From: Rhodococcus sp. ARC_M6
GTDB taxonomy: Bacteria > Actinomycetota > Actinomycetes > Mycobacteriales > Mycobacteriaceae
DNA: 64,000 nt
Direction: 5' to 3'
Assembly: GCF_022810305.1 (NCBI RefSeq)
Contig: NZ_JALGQH010000004.1
Span: forward strand, 248,001 to 312,000
Shown: one piece after another, positions 8,920 to 17,236 of the stretch
Numbering within the stretch: the first letter of the stretch is position 1
Layout of the letters: each line of letters begins with the position of its first letter
Position numbers and translations under genes: made by a program
Notes under the pieces: generated by a model
The model's input: only the letters and a program-made list of their open reading frames with translations
The model's database searches: none
Told to the model about the DNA's origin: nothing

Positions 8920-10073
8920 CAGTGACCACCAGCATCGATGTCGGGTTCTACATTCAAGGCACCAGTGAGGCGGGCCGCTTCCGCCGTGATGTCGATACCC
9001 ACCGGACACCAGTCGATGCATCGACCGCAACCGACGCAGCCGGACGAGCCGAATTGGTCGTGCCAGGTGCCCAGCTTGTGAGAAATCCACTGTCGATACC
9101 GGCTCTCGCCACTGACACGCACCGCACCACCGTGCAGTTGTGAGTAGTCCAGGTCGAAACATGACGACCAGTGCTGCCAGCGCTCGACATTGTCACCCGT
9201 GAGATCGGAGACGTCCTCGGTAGTTGTGCAGAAGCACGTCGGGCACACCATCGTGCAGTTTCCGCACGTCAAGCACCGTGATGCGACATCCTCCCAGACA
9301 TCGGCGTCCCGTGCGTCGCGGAGCATGCCGCGAAGATCGACGTCGGGCATTTCGCGGCCCATATGGTGTGCTGCTTCGGCGACAGCGTGGGCTGCCTCGG
9401 CAGTTTCCTCGTCCGTCGCTTGTCTGGGACGGACCAGTGCGAGTATCCGGGATCCTTCCGCGGTGCCCACTCCGGTGACGAATCGGTGGCCGTCGTTGTC
9501 GATTCTTTCGGTCAGACACAGGTCGTACCCGGTTTTTGCCTCCGGGCCGGTATTCATCGACGCACAGAAACACACCCCGCCGGGTTCCGTGCAATTTGCT
9601 GCGATCACGAACAGATTCTCGAAAAGACTTGTCGCGGACTTTCCACCTGCGGAAAGCACTGTCTCGAGTATTCCGATCGCTGCGAGGTCGCATGCACGTA
9701 CGCCGAGAAATGCGTATTTCACCGGTTCGGTCGGCGGTGCGTGGAATGTGCCGTCCTTGGATTCGCTCCAGAGTTGTTGACGCGACGGGTGGAGGTACTG
9801 CTTCCAGGATTGCGGCCCGGCGGAGTGACCGAAGACGGCAGAATCTGCTCTCTTACTCAGTCGATACCGGCCCGGGCCGGTATCGACACCCCATCCCGCC
9901 GGCAATTGGTCACCGGACTCGAGAGTGTCCAGGACGATCGCGCTGTCGCGGACAGTCGGGCCGATGACGCGATAGCCCTCGGCACACAACACCGAGATCA
10001 GATTGTCGAGCCCGGCTCGGTCTATGACAACGTGATCGTGCGTGAGGTCGGTGGGTAATCCGGCACCGGTCAT
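8919..10073 (-). CDS. hyhB: Hydrogenase beta subunit, 4Fe-4S protein
   Basis: First gene of the hydrogenase operon; carries electrons within the complex. Two ferredoxin-like clusters are visible in the C-terminal third: [16 protein letters not shown] and [16 protein letters not shown]. The N-terminal part belongs to the HydB/4Fe-4S dicluster family seen in sulfhydrogenases and group 3b hydrogenases. The ATG at 10073 is preceded by a perfect AGGAGG four bases away; the 42 codons upstream in the same frame cover the promoter and are not translated in my reading. A DosR-like box sits 87-106 bases upstream. The gene stands divergent from the GNAT-pfkB-hydrolase operon. 384 residues. Confidence 0.9.
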   Translation of the reverse strand: MTGAGLPTDLTHDHVVIDRAGLDNLISVLCAEGYRVIGPTVRDSAIVLDTLESGDQLPAGWGVDTGPGRYRLSKRADSAVFGHSAGPQSWKQYLHPSRQQLWSESKDGTFHAPPTEPVKYAFLGVRACDLAAIGILETVLSAGGKSATSLFENLFVIAANCTEPGGVCFCASMNTGPEAKTGYDLCLTERIDNDGHRFVTGVGTAEGSRILALVRPRQATDEETAEAAHAVAEAAHHMGREMPDVDLRGMLRDARDADVWEDVASRCLTCGNCTMVCPTCFCTTTEDVSDLTGDNVERWQHWSSCFDLDYSQLHGGAVRVSGESRYRQWISHKLGTWHDQFGSSGCVGCGRCIDWCPVGIDITAEAARLTGALNVEPDIDAGGH

Positions 10074-10159
10074 GGATCCTCCTTGCGGGCGACATCCGTA
10101 TTCCTCCACGATCCAGCTTCGCGCATGAGCTGCCGGCGGGGTAGGGGCGAAGGATGATA

Positions 10160-10179
10160 TTCGATGACAAAAGGCTCTG
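10160..10179 (-). promoter_or_regulatory. DosR-like box between hyhB and the GNAT operon
   Basis: Minus strand CAGAGCCTTTTGTCATCGAA, sharing 18 of 20 positions with the box at 5121-5140. It is placed 87 bases before the hyhB ATG and 66 bases before the divergent GNAT ATG, so it could serve both directions. The following ATATCATCCTTCGCCCCTA region resembles the other promoter as well. Confidence 0.7.
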
Positions 10180-10244
10180 CCCACTACCGGCGATGCCACG
10201 GTTCAATCGGGAGGTATCCCTCCAGCCGAATCAGGTGATGATCG

Positions 10245-10745
10245 ATGGCCGTGACGGGCAGCGGAATCGGCACGACAACAGTTCGGTGCCTCGGAGCAAG
10301 AGACGCCGATGCGGTGCAGCGGCTGCATGCGCGCCTCGACCAGCACGATTCGTACATGCGGTGGTTCGGGCCGCAGCCGAAACAGCTCACCGCCTTTTCC
10401 GGCCAGTTATGCGAGTGCAACGATCGGCGATGCGCTCTGGGCGCGTTCATCGGCGAAGAATTGGTGGGTGTCGGAAGCTTCGCCGTGTTGGACGGGGTTT
10501 CACCGACCACCGTGGAGTTCGCCCTCGTAGTAGCGCAAGACGAGCGGTTGCACGGAATCGGTACCTTGATCTTGGATCGGCTCGAGGCTCAGGCTTACCG
10601 ATTCGGTGCGCGATGTATGGTGGCCGAGGTGATGGGGGAGAACGCACCTATGCTTCAGGTCATTCGTGAACGAGGCTGGGCACATTCACTCCGTCGTGAC
10701 GGATCCACACTTCACCTCGAGGTGAAACTACATGTGGCAGAATAG
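10245..10745 (+). CDS. GNAT acetyltransferase, Pat-like catalytic domain
   Basis: Acetyl-CoA-dependent N-acetyltransferase of the GNAT fold, 166 residues. The segment HDSYMRWFGPQPKQL near residue 35 resembles the S-x-x-Y-x-R-F-F region of Pat-type protein acetyltransferases, FALVVAQDERLHGIGTLIL is the acetyl-CoA-binding beta4-alpha3 stretch (usually Q/RxxGxG/A), and ENAPMLQVIRERGW is the closing motif. In mycobacterial Pat the GNAT domain is fused behind a cyclic-nucleotide-binding domain; here that type of domain is a separate gene in the divergent hydrogenase operon. AGGTGA six bases before the ATG supports the start. The gene overlaps pfkB by 14 bases. The substrate is unknown. Confidence 0.75.
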   Translation: MAVTGSGIGTTTVRCLGARDADAVQRLHARLDQHDSYMRWFGPQPKQLTAFSGQLCECNDRRCALGAFIGEELVGVGSFAVLDGVSPTTVEFALVVAQDERLHGIGTLILDRLEAQAYRFGARCMVAEVMGENAPMLQVIRERGWAHSLRRDGSTLHLEVKLHVAE

Positions 10746-11697
10746 CTCTCGTGTTGTGACGGTGACGATGAATCCGGCGCTCGATATCTCGACCAGTGCG
10801 CCCGCGGTGCGTGCGACAGACAAGATGCGCTGCACTGCTCCCCGTCGTGACCCTGGAGGCGGCGGATTGAACGTCGCCCGAGTTCTGCATTCGCTCGGGG
10901 AAGACGCGACAGCGGTCTTTCCATCGGGTGGACACTGCGGACGGGCGATAGCGGATCTGCTCAGTGGCGAACAGGTGCGATTTTCTGCCGAGCCGATTTC
11001 CGGCTCTACCCGCGAGAGTTTTACCGTCGACGACATCTCGACGGGTCAGCAATACCGTTTTGTACTGCCGGGGCCGACGCTGACGGATGCCGAGGTGGAT
11101 TCGTGTCTCGCACGGGTGAGCGAATTCGCAACAGGATCCCGCTTTATCGTCGTGAGTGGCAGCCTGCCACCAGGAGTCGGTTGCGATTTCTGTCAGCGGC
11201 TCGCCGACCTGCTCACCGACACCGGGGCGCAACTGGTTGTGGACACCTCCGGCGGTGCGCTGCGCGCGTTGCAGCGAGGCGTCTACCTCGTCAAACCGAG
11301 TATCCGAGAGCTCCGTGAATGGGTTGACCGGCCTCTCGAGACGAAGTCGGAACAAGCGGCTGCGGCGAGAAGCATCGTCGAACGCGGCGTGTCCGAAGTG
11401 GTGGTCGTCTCGCTCGGTGCCGACGGCGCACTAGTGGTCACGGCTGACATCTGCGAATACATCCCATCGGTGGATATTGCGTCGATCAGTGGGGTCGGCG
11501 CCGGTGACAGCATGGTTGCGGGCATCGTGTATTCGCTCGTGCACAACCGTTCGCTGGTGGAAGCGGTGCAGTTCGGTATTGCGGCGGGGGCTGCAATGCT
11601 GCAGACGCCGGGTACTGCGGCATGTAAACCTGCCGACGTCGAGATGTACTACGCACGGATACAAGAACTGCCTGACCTGGGAGTATTCCCGTCCTGA
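10732..11697 (+). CDS. pfkB: PfkB-family sugar (fructose phosphate) kinase
   Basis: ATP-dependent kinase of the ribokinase/PfkB family, 321 residues, closest in pattern to 1-phosphofructokinase/6-phosphofructokinase isozyme 2. Seen are the start TVTMNPALDIS, the glycine-rich DPGGGGLNVARVL, and the catalytic GVGAGDSMVAG with the aspartate base, all at usual positions. It overlaps the GNAT gene. M. tuberculosis pfkB (Rv2029c) lies in the DosR regulon, and the company of PEP synthase and hydrogenase here suggests carbon flow under low oxygen. Whether fructose-6-phosphate, fructose-1-phosphate or tagatose-6-phosphate is the substrate is not decidable from sequence. Confidence 0.87.
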   Translation: MWQNSSRVVTVTMNPALDISTSAPAVRATDKMRCTAPRRDPGGGGLNVARVLHSLGEDATAVFPSGGHCGRAIADLLSGEQVRFSAEPISGSTRESFTVDDISTGQQYRFVLPGPTLTDAEVDSCLARVSEFATGSRFIVVSGSLPPGVGCDFCQRLADLLTDTGAQLVVDTSGGALRALQRGVYLVKPSIRELREWVDRPLETKSEQAAAARSIVERGVSEVVVVSLGADGALVVTADICEYIPSVDIASISGVGAGDSMVAGIVYSLVHNRSLVEAVQFGIAAGAAMLQTPGTAACKPADVEMYYARIQELPDLGVFPS

Positions 11698-11826
11698 CCC
11701 GGGTCATTCCAACTCTGTGAGCCGAAAAACAGGTATGTCCCAGGTAGTTCGGCCGTCGTCTCGCGCCGGTATCTGCGAAAGGCTGTGACTCAGTCCAGTC
11801 ACTGCTATTTCGAGGAATGCCCACCT

Positions 11827-12675
11827 ATGTCAGAACACGATCTTCGCCGAGCCGGCCGCGTTGCGTGGCATCAGGTGGTTACCGGAGTCGGAACCGTGTC
11901 CTACGGTGCGGTTGGGCAGGGTCCTCCGGTGGTGTTCCTTCATGGATGGGGTTTGACTCCACGGTCCTATGATCACGCGCTGCGTCAACTGGCGACGCAT
12001 GGCAGGCGGGTATTCGCGCCGGCGCTTCCCGGATTCGGCGGTACCGCCGAACTACCACCGGGCGAGCGGAATTTTGTCGGCTACGCGCACTGGCTGGAGC
12101 GTTACCTCGATTCGGTCGGCATCCACGAGCCGGTCACCATCGTCGGGCATTCGTTCGGTGGTGGTGTCGCGATCGCGGCCGCACACGAGTTCTCGAGCCG
12201 AGTGTCGCAGCTCGTGCTGGTCAATGCAGTGGGCGGCGGTGCCTGGTCGACCGATGACAACGTTGCACGACCGATACACGAGCGACCGTTGTGGAAATGG
12301 GGCGCCGCCGCCGTCGGTGAGGCGTTCGCTGTCCGGTCGGTCCTGGGGATGACAGCGACCATTGCAGACTGCGCCATATCCAACGTTCTCGGCAATCCCG
12401 GTGCGTTCTGGCGTGTCGGCCATCTGGCGCGGACCGCTGATTTCACCGCTGAACTCGAGCAACTCGTGCTGCGGAGGGTGCCGATCGCACTGCTCTGGGG
12501 CCTCGACGATCGGATCATTCCTGCGGCCAGTTTCCAATCGATGCGATCGGTGTTGACGGATTCGCCCGTGATCACGGTTCCGGGAGCCCACAGTTGGCTG
12601 ATCGACGATCCAGAACGCTTTGGTGCGGCAATGAAAACAGCGTTCGACAAGTGCCCTCAAGAGGTACTGGCATGA
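11827..12675 (+). CDS. Alpha/beta hydrolase
   Basis: Serine hydrolase with the alpha/beta fold: FLHGWGLTPRSYD gives the oxyanion region, GHSFGGGVAIAAA contains the nucleophile serine, LWGLDDRIIP the acid and a histidine in PGAHSWLIDDP completes the triad. 282 residues, no signal peptide. The ATG at 11827 is preceded by GAGGA ten bases away; an in-frame GTG at 11785 has a poorer site. It lies 129 bases behind pfkB in the same direction and probably ends that operon. It meets the ppsA gene tail to tail. Substrate unknown; esterase or lipase-like activity is inferred from the fold. Confidence 0.8.
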   Translation: MSEHDLRRAGRVAWHQVVTGVGTVSYGAVGQGPPVVFLHGWGLTPRSYDHALRQLATHGRRVFAPALPGFGGTAELPPGERNFVGYAHWLERYLDSVGIHEPVTIVGHSFGGGVAIAAAHEFSSRVSQLVLVNAVGGGAWSTDDNVARPIHERPLWKWGAAAVGEAFAVRSVLGMTATIADCAISNVLGNPGAFWRVGHLARTADFTAELEQLVLRRVPIALLWGLDDRIIPAASFQSMRSVLTDSPVITVPGAHSWLIDDPERFGAAMKTAFDKCPQEVLA

Positions 12676-12697
12676 CGGCGGTTTCTGGGCGGCACGT

Positions 12698-14995
12698 TTA
12701 CCCGGCGCGAGCCTGACCGAGAAGAATTCGTCGCTCGGCTACCGCAATTGCGCGCCGAGTCGTATCGGCCGCATCGGGAGTGACGGAGACAGACGTGATC
12801 CCTTGTCTCACAAGGTGTTCCGCCAGTGCAGGATCCGTGGATACCGCTTGGCCGCAGAGTGAGGTAGTCATACCGGCAGCGGTGGCACGTTCGATGATCG
12901 TGTCGATGGCGTCGAGGACCGCAGGATCCATGGTGTCGAAGAGGTCCTTGCAGATCTCCGAATCTCGGTCTACGCCGAGAACCAATTGCGTGAGGTCATT
13001 GGTGCCGATGGATACTCCGTCGATTCCCATTGCCGCGTAACGGGGAATCCAATACGCCACCGAAGGTATCTCGGCCATGACCCATCGCAGCATCCGATGA
13101 TCTGACCCGAGGGGATGGGCATCCAACTGTGCCAGGCACTGGGACAGTTCCCAGCCGGTCCGAACGAACGGAATCATGAGATGCACGTTGGGGTAGCGCT
13201 TTCGGGTTTCGGCGATGACATCGAGATCGAGTGCAAACAATTCAGGTTCCCGGATGTAGCGGAAACATCCGCGGTAGCCGATCATCGGATTGTCTTCGTG
13301 TGGTTCGACTTCGCCTCCTTCGAGGTGCGCAAATTCGTTGGTACGTAGGTCAATTGCGCGATAAATAACGGGCCGTGAGCCGAACGCGGCCGCGATGCGC
13401 GAGAGAGCCGAAGACATTTCGGTTACGTACTTCTCATGCAGGCCACGCGCAATCATCGTGTGGGGATGTAGGCCTTCGAGGGCGTCCATGATCAGGAACT
13501 CCGCCCGAAGTAGACCGACACCGTCGACCTCCGTGGCGGCCACTCTTTCTGCAGCTTCCGGTGTTGCCAGGTTGACGTAGACGGATGTTGCCGTGGTCGG
13601 TCCGCGGGTCGACGCCGCCGAAGGTGCAGTTGGGGTCGTCGGTGCGCTCGTAGTGACGGCAGTCGCCGCATCCGCTTCCCTGACCGTTCCCGCGGTGCCG
13701 TCGACAGTGATCAGCATTCCGTCGACAAGATCTGTTGTTGCCGTGCGCGTTCCGACGATAACGGGTCGACCGAGCTCGCGGCCGACGATGGCGGCGTGGC
13801 ACGTGATGCCGCCGCCGTCGGTGACAATTGCGGCAGCGCGCCGGAGAACTGGCAGCCAGTCCGGTCGGGTCATCGGTGCCACGAGAATTTCACCGTCAAC
13901 GAGATTGCGGCCGTCCGCTACTGAACGTAGGACCCGTACCCTGCCGGTGGCTTTTCCCGGTCCGGCGCCCAATCCGTGCGCCAGGATCTGTGCACTCGAA
14001 CCATCTGATTGCGAGTCAGGCGGTTCTGTTTCTGCGTGCTGTCCGAGCGTAGTGATCGGGCGTGTTTGGACAAGCCACAGTTGCTCTCCGCTGTAGGCGA
14101 ATTCGAGGTCCTGAGGCCGCTGATAGTGCTCTTCTACCGCTGCAGCGAGTACCGCGAGTCGGTGGATCTGATCTTCGGTCAGGATCTGTTGTTCGCGTTG
14201 CAGCAGAGGGATTTCCGACGATTGCTCAGTACCGTCGGACAGTGTGATCGCGAAGGATTGTGAACCGATATGCACATCGAGTACCGACAAATCCGGTTTC
14301 GACACCACGTATGTGTCTGGTTCCACCTGTCCTCCCACGACCACTTCACCCAGGCCGGTCGCAGCTTCGATCACGATGCGATCCCTCGCGCCGGTGCGGG
14401 GGTCGGCCGTGAACACGACACCCGACTGGTTGGCCTCGACCATGCATTGGACAACAACTGCCAACGACGGTTCTTCGTGTACCCCTTGGAGACTGCGGTA
14501 TGTCAACGCCCGATCCGACCACAGCGATGCCCAGCACTTTCGGACCGCATCGATCAGATTCTCGTCTCCGGAGACGTTTGTGAAGCTCTCGTGAATGCCG
14601 GCATACGACGTGTCGGCCGCGTCTTCGGCCGGCGCGGACGAACGGACGGCGACGCGTGTGGTCGAAGGCCCCAGTTCACGATAAGCGTCGATAATCTCCG
14701 CGCGCATCGCGTCGGGGACGACGGCGGCGCAGACTGCGTCCTCGGTGCTGTCGGTGCGTGGCAGAGGTCCCTTTTTCAGCGTTTCTCGAAGTCCGGAAGC
14801 ATCCATTGCATCGAGATAGCCCGCAGTGTTGATCACGAATGCCGGCGGAACCGGGAATTTCGACCGAATCAACTCGCCGAGGTTGGCGGCTTTGCCGCCG
14901 ATAGTGGGTGCATCGTCGGGTCCGACGGCATCGATCGGTACAACCCACCGGTATGCGGCGACTGGATGCGTGGCGGTTGAACGACTCGTCTTCAT
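12698..14995 (-). CDS. ppsA: Phosphoenolpyruvate synthase
   Basis: Converts pyruvate, ATP and water to PEP, AMP and phosphate. Three parts are visible: an N-terminal ATP-grasp/PPDK domain beginning IGGKAANLGELI with RSSAPAEDAADTSYAG, a phosphohistidine domain with GGGITCHAAIVGRELGRPV carrying the swivelling histidine, and a C-terminal TIM barrel ending in SLCGQAVSTDPALAEHLV with the catalytic cysteine. A Thr/Ala/Pro-rich linker of about 30 residues joins the second and third parts. 765 residues is normal. The gene is divergent from the CBS-BON gene, with a weak DosR-like box between. In the M. smegmatis dormancy island a PEP synthase gene also lies near the CBS gene (as I recall it). Confidence 0.9.
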   Translation of the reverse strand: MKTSRSTATHPVAAYRWVVPIDAVGPDDAPTIGGKAANLGELIRSKFPVPPAFVINTAGYLDAMDASGLRETLKKGPLPRTDSTEDAVCAAVVPDAMRAEIIDAYRELGPSTTRVAVRSSAPAEDAADTSYAGIHESFTNVSGDENLIDAVRKCWASLWSDRALTYRSLQGVHEEPSLAVVVQCMVEANQSGVVFTADPRTGARDRIVIEAATGLGEVVVGGQVEPDTYVVSKPDLSVLDVHIGSQSFAITLSDGTEQSSEIPLLQREQQILTEDQIHRLAVLAAAVEEHYQRPQDLEFAYSGEQLWLVQTRPITTLGQHAETEPPDSQSDGSSAQILAHGLGAGPGKATGRVRVLRSVADGRNLVDGEILVAPMTRPDWLPVLRRAAAIVTDGGGITCHAAIVGRELGRPVIVGTRTATTDLVDGMLITVDGTAGTVREADAATAVTTSAPTTPTAPSAASTRGPTTATSVYVNLATPEAAERVAATEVDGVGLLRAEFLIMDALEGLHPHTMIARGLHEKYVTEMSSALSRIAAAFGSRPVIYRAIDLRTNEFAHLEGGEVEPHEDNPMIGYRGCFRYIREPELFALDLDVIAETRKRYPNVHLMIPFVRTGWELSQCLAQLDAHPLGSDHRMLRWVMAEIPSVAYWIPRYAAMGIDGVSIGTNDLTQLVLGVDRDSEICKDLFDTMDPAVLDAIDTIIERATAAGMTTSLCGQAVSTDPALAEHLVRQGITSVSVTPDAADTTRRAIAVAERRILLGQARAG

Positions 14996-15129
14996 GGGCT
15001 CTCCCGATCCGAGTGGGGCCGCTCACCGGATCGCGGCCGACAGTGTTCAGCGAACTCTGATGCGTGTCGAGTCGACAGAGGCGGAAGTCACTGCACTCGG
15101 GGTCGATTACCGGTACACGCACGGTGCCC

Positions 15130-15149
15130 ATGGCCCTTCCGTCGCGGGA
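15130..15149 (+). promoter_or_regulatory. Weak DosR-like box between ppsA and the CBS-BON gene
   Basis: The sequence ATGGCCCTTCCGTCGCGGGA aligns with the stronger boxes over GG-CC-TT--GTC. It ends 75 bases before the CBS-BON ATG and about 135 before the divergent ppsA ATG, distances similar to those of the stronger boxes. Supported mainly by position and gene content. Confidence 0.35.
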
Positions 15150-15224
15150 TAGGAGTTTGTCACGCTGGATACATCAGTCCTTCGATGTCGGCTGCCTCAA
15201 CCGGGCAGCCAAAGGAGAATCGGC

Positions 15225-15803
15225 ATGCTTGCACGACACATCATGAGTAGTCCTGTGACGACGATCGATCAGGCGACCGGTACCGACGAATGTCTACTGG
15301 TGATTTCACGGTCGGGATTTTCGGTGCTTCCCGTGATCGACGAACAGAAGCACCTTGTCGGGATCGTTTCGGAGGGTGACCTTCTCCGGAGTAGGTTTCA
15401 AGACTTGTCGCAGAATGATCAGCCCGCTTCCGGCGTCGACTCGGTCGCGGATGTCATGACCAAGCCTGTGATTGCGATGACTGCAGATGCGGAGATCAAC
15501 GCTGTCGCCTCCGCGATGCTCCGCTCCGGCTTGCGCGCGGTGCCGATCGTCCATGAGGGGGATGTCATCGGAATCGTGACGCGCCAGGACCTGATCGGGG
15601 TCTTGGCGCTGGACCCTGATCGCATTGTCGACGAAGTACGGCATCGACTTGACCTCTACGGTGGGCCGGATCTGTGGGCGGTGGAGTTTGCCGATGGAAC
15701 ACTCACTATCAGCGGTGTGTCCGAGGATGACCCACAGCGAGGAGTTGTCATTGCACTTGCATCGTCGGTGCCGGGAGTGGACGAGATACGGCTACAGCCC
15801 TGA
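15225..15803 (+). CDS. CBS-pair and BON domain protein (hypoxic response protein type)
   Basis: 192 residues: two CBS domains (about 1-60 and 75-130: FSVLPVIDEQKHLVGIVSEG and LRAVPIVHEGDVIGIVTRQD) followed by a short BON domain (LTISGVSEDDPQRGVVIALA). CBS pairs bind adenosyl compounds and BON domains bind phospholipid or other ligands. A double-CBS protein, Hrp1 (Rv2626c), is a prominent DosR-regulon member; the BON addition makes this one different. AAAGGAGAATCGGC precedes the ATG. The WS/DGAT gene follows after 31 bases, so the two probably form an operon. The ligand is unknown. Confidence 0.85.
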   Translation: MLARHIMSSPVTTIDQATGTDECLLVISRSGFSVLPVIDEQKHLVGIVSEGDLLRSRFQDLSQNDQPASGVDSVADVMTKPVIAMTADAEINAVASAMLRSGLRAVPIVHEGDVIGIVTRQDLIGVLALDPDRIVDEVRHRLDLYGGPDLWAVEFADGTLTISGVSEDDPQRGVVIALASSVPGVDEIRLQP

Positions 15804-15834
15804 GGGTGGGTGGCGACAAGGGAATCGAGTGGTG

Positions 15835-17232
15835 ATGAGCGCAGTGGACGTGCGATCGATGACGCAGACGGATCTGATGTCGTGGCGGATGGAGGAGGAT
15901 CCGATCCTTCGCTCGACAATCGTCTCAATTGTGCTGTTGGACAAGGTTCCTGACCAAGGTCGATTGGTCGATGTCATGCACCGCGCCATCGACGCGGTAC
16001 CGATGTTCAAGTGTCGAGCCGTTGCGAGTTCGTTTCCTTGGACTCCGCCTCGATGGGTGGACGATCGCGACTTCGACCTCAGTTGGCACCTGCGTCGGAT
16101 GACACTGCCGGAGCCAGGTACTTGGAACGAGGTTCTGGAATTCGCTCGCATCACCGGGATGGCCGCCTTCGACAAGGATCGTCCGCTCTGGGAGTTCACA
16201 GTGCTCGACGGACTGGCCGACGGCGCCGCGGCGCTGGTGGTCAAGGTCCATCACTCTCTGACCGACGGTGTCGGTGGAATGCAACTGACACGTGAAATCA
16301 CTGACGAGACAAGGGAAGGCATGTCAAGAGTCGGCACATCGAGTCTGTCCGCGCCGACCGCGGTGACGCCTATCGATCGTCTGACGGGCGCGAATGCTGT
16401 GGCACACTCGGTTGGGTCTGCCGCGGGGTCTGCTGTCCGAGCGGGTGCGCGTACATTGCGCCATCCTGTCGATACCGTCCGCGGCGCCGCCCGAATCCTG
16501 GGTTCGACATCACGTATGGTGCGACCGGCGACAACCACATTGTCGCCGGTGATGACTGAGCGTAGTGCGCGTCGTAGTTTCGGCGTGCTCGAACTTCCGG
16601 TTGCGGCCCTTGCCGCTGCCGCGACAGCTACACAGTGCTCGATCAACGATGCGTTCTTGGCTGCTGTTCTTCTCGGAATGGCTGAGTACCATCGACGCTG
16701 CGGTGCTGTACCGCCGGAGCTGATGGTGACCTTGCCGATAAGTTTGCGCACCGATCGAGACCCGTTGGGCGGCAACCGCATTTCGTTGGCAAGATTTGCG
16801 CTACCGCTCGATATCTCGGATCCGGATCCGCTGATGCACCGGGTCCACGCCACCGTAGAGAGCTGGCGGAATGAACCTGCAATTCCGCTTTCGCCCCACC
16901 TGGCCGCGATGCTGAATCTGCTGCCGGTTGCGGTGACGGGCAACATGCTCAAGCACATGGATTTTGTCGCCTCGGACGTGGTCGGTTCCACGACTCCGCT
17001 GTATCTTGCCGGCGCGGAGATCACCCGGCAGTGGGCGTTCAGTCCTACTCTCGGTTCAGCATTCAACGTGACGTTGATGTCGTACACCACGCATGTGTGT
17101 GTCGGAATCAACGCCGATGCGGGTGCAGTTCCCGATCTGCCGGCGCTGATCGCATCGGTTTCCGATGGATTCCGTGCAGTGTTGGCCGTAGGTCCGCCGG
17201 GAATCGACGTCGCAGTGACGGTGGCATGCTGA
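15835..17232 (+). CDS. Wax ester synthase / diacylglycerol acyltransferase (WS/DGAT), second copy
   Basis: Second acyl-CoA acyltransferase of the WS/DGAT family in this window, about 465 residues. The catalytic HHSLTDG is at residues 139-145. The C-terminal half keeps family blocks such as SLRTDRDPLGGNRIS and LYLAGAEI. Three possible starts lie in a row, GTG 15829, GTG 15832 and ATG 15835; AAGGGA at 15818-15823 is best spaced for the GTGs, so the true start may be two codons upstream. It lies 31 bases behind the CBS-BON gene. The protein is only distantly similar to the first copy by eye, so the two probably differ in substrate. It meets the ABC permease gene tail to tail with four bases between. 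Confidence 0.9.
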   Translation: MSAVDVRSMTQTDLMSWRMEEDPILRSTIVSIVLLDKVPDQGRLVDVMHRAIDAVPMFKCRAVASSFPWTPPRWVDDRDFDLSWHLRRMTLPEPGTWNEVLEFARITGMAAFDKDRPLWEFTVLDGLADGAAALVVKVHHSLTDGVGGMQLTREITDETREGMSRVGTSSLSAPTAVTPIDRLTGANAVAHSVGSAAGSAVRAGARTLRHPVDTVRGAARILGSTSRMVRPATTTLSPVMTERSARRSFGVLELPVAALAAAATATQCSINDAFLAAVLLGMAEYHRRCGAVPPELMVTLPISLRTDRDPLGGNRISLARFALPLDISDPDPLMHRVHATVESWRNEPAIPLSPHLAAMLNLLPVAVTGNMLKHMDFVASDVVGSTTPLYLAGAEITRQWAFSPTLGSAFNVTLMSYTTHVCVGINADAGAVPDLPALIASVSDGFRAVLAVGPPGIDVAVTVAC

Positions 17233-17236
17233 CTCG

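Noticed and set aside
5074-10199. Similar peptide pieces (FCHRI..FA.TP) in the protease C-terminus and in the longest frame before hyhB
   Set aside because: Explained by the two near-identical promoters; the hyhB piece is upstream of the AGGAGG-ATG start and is not translated, so no shared protein domain is implied.
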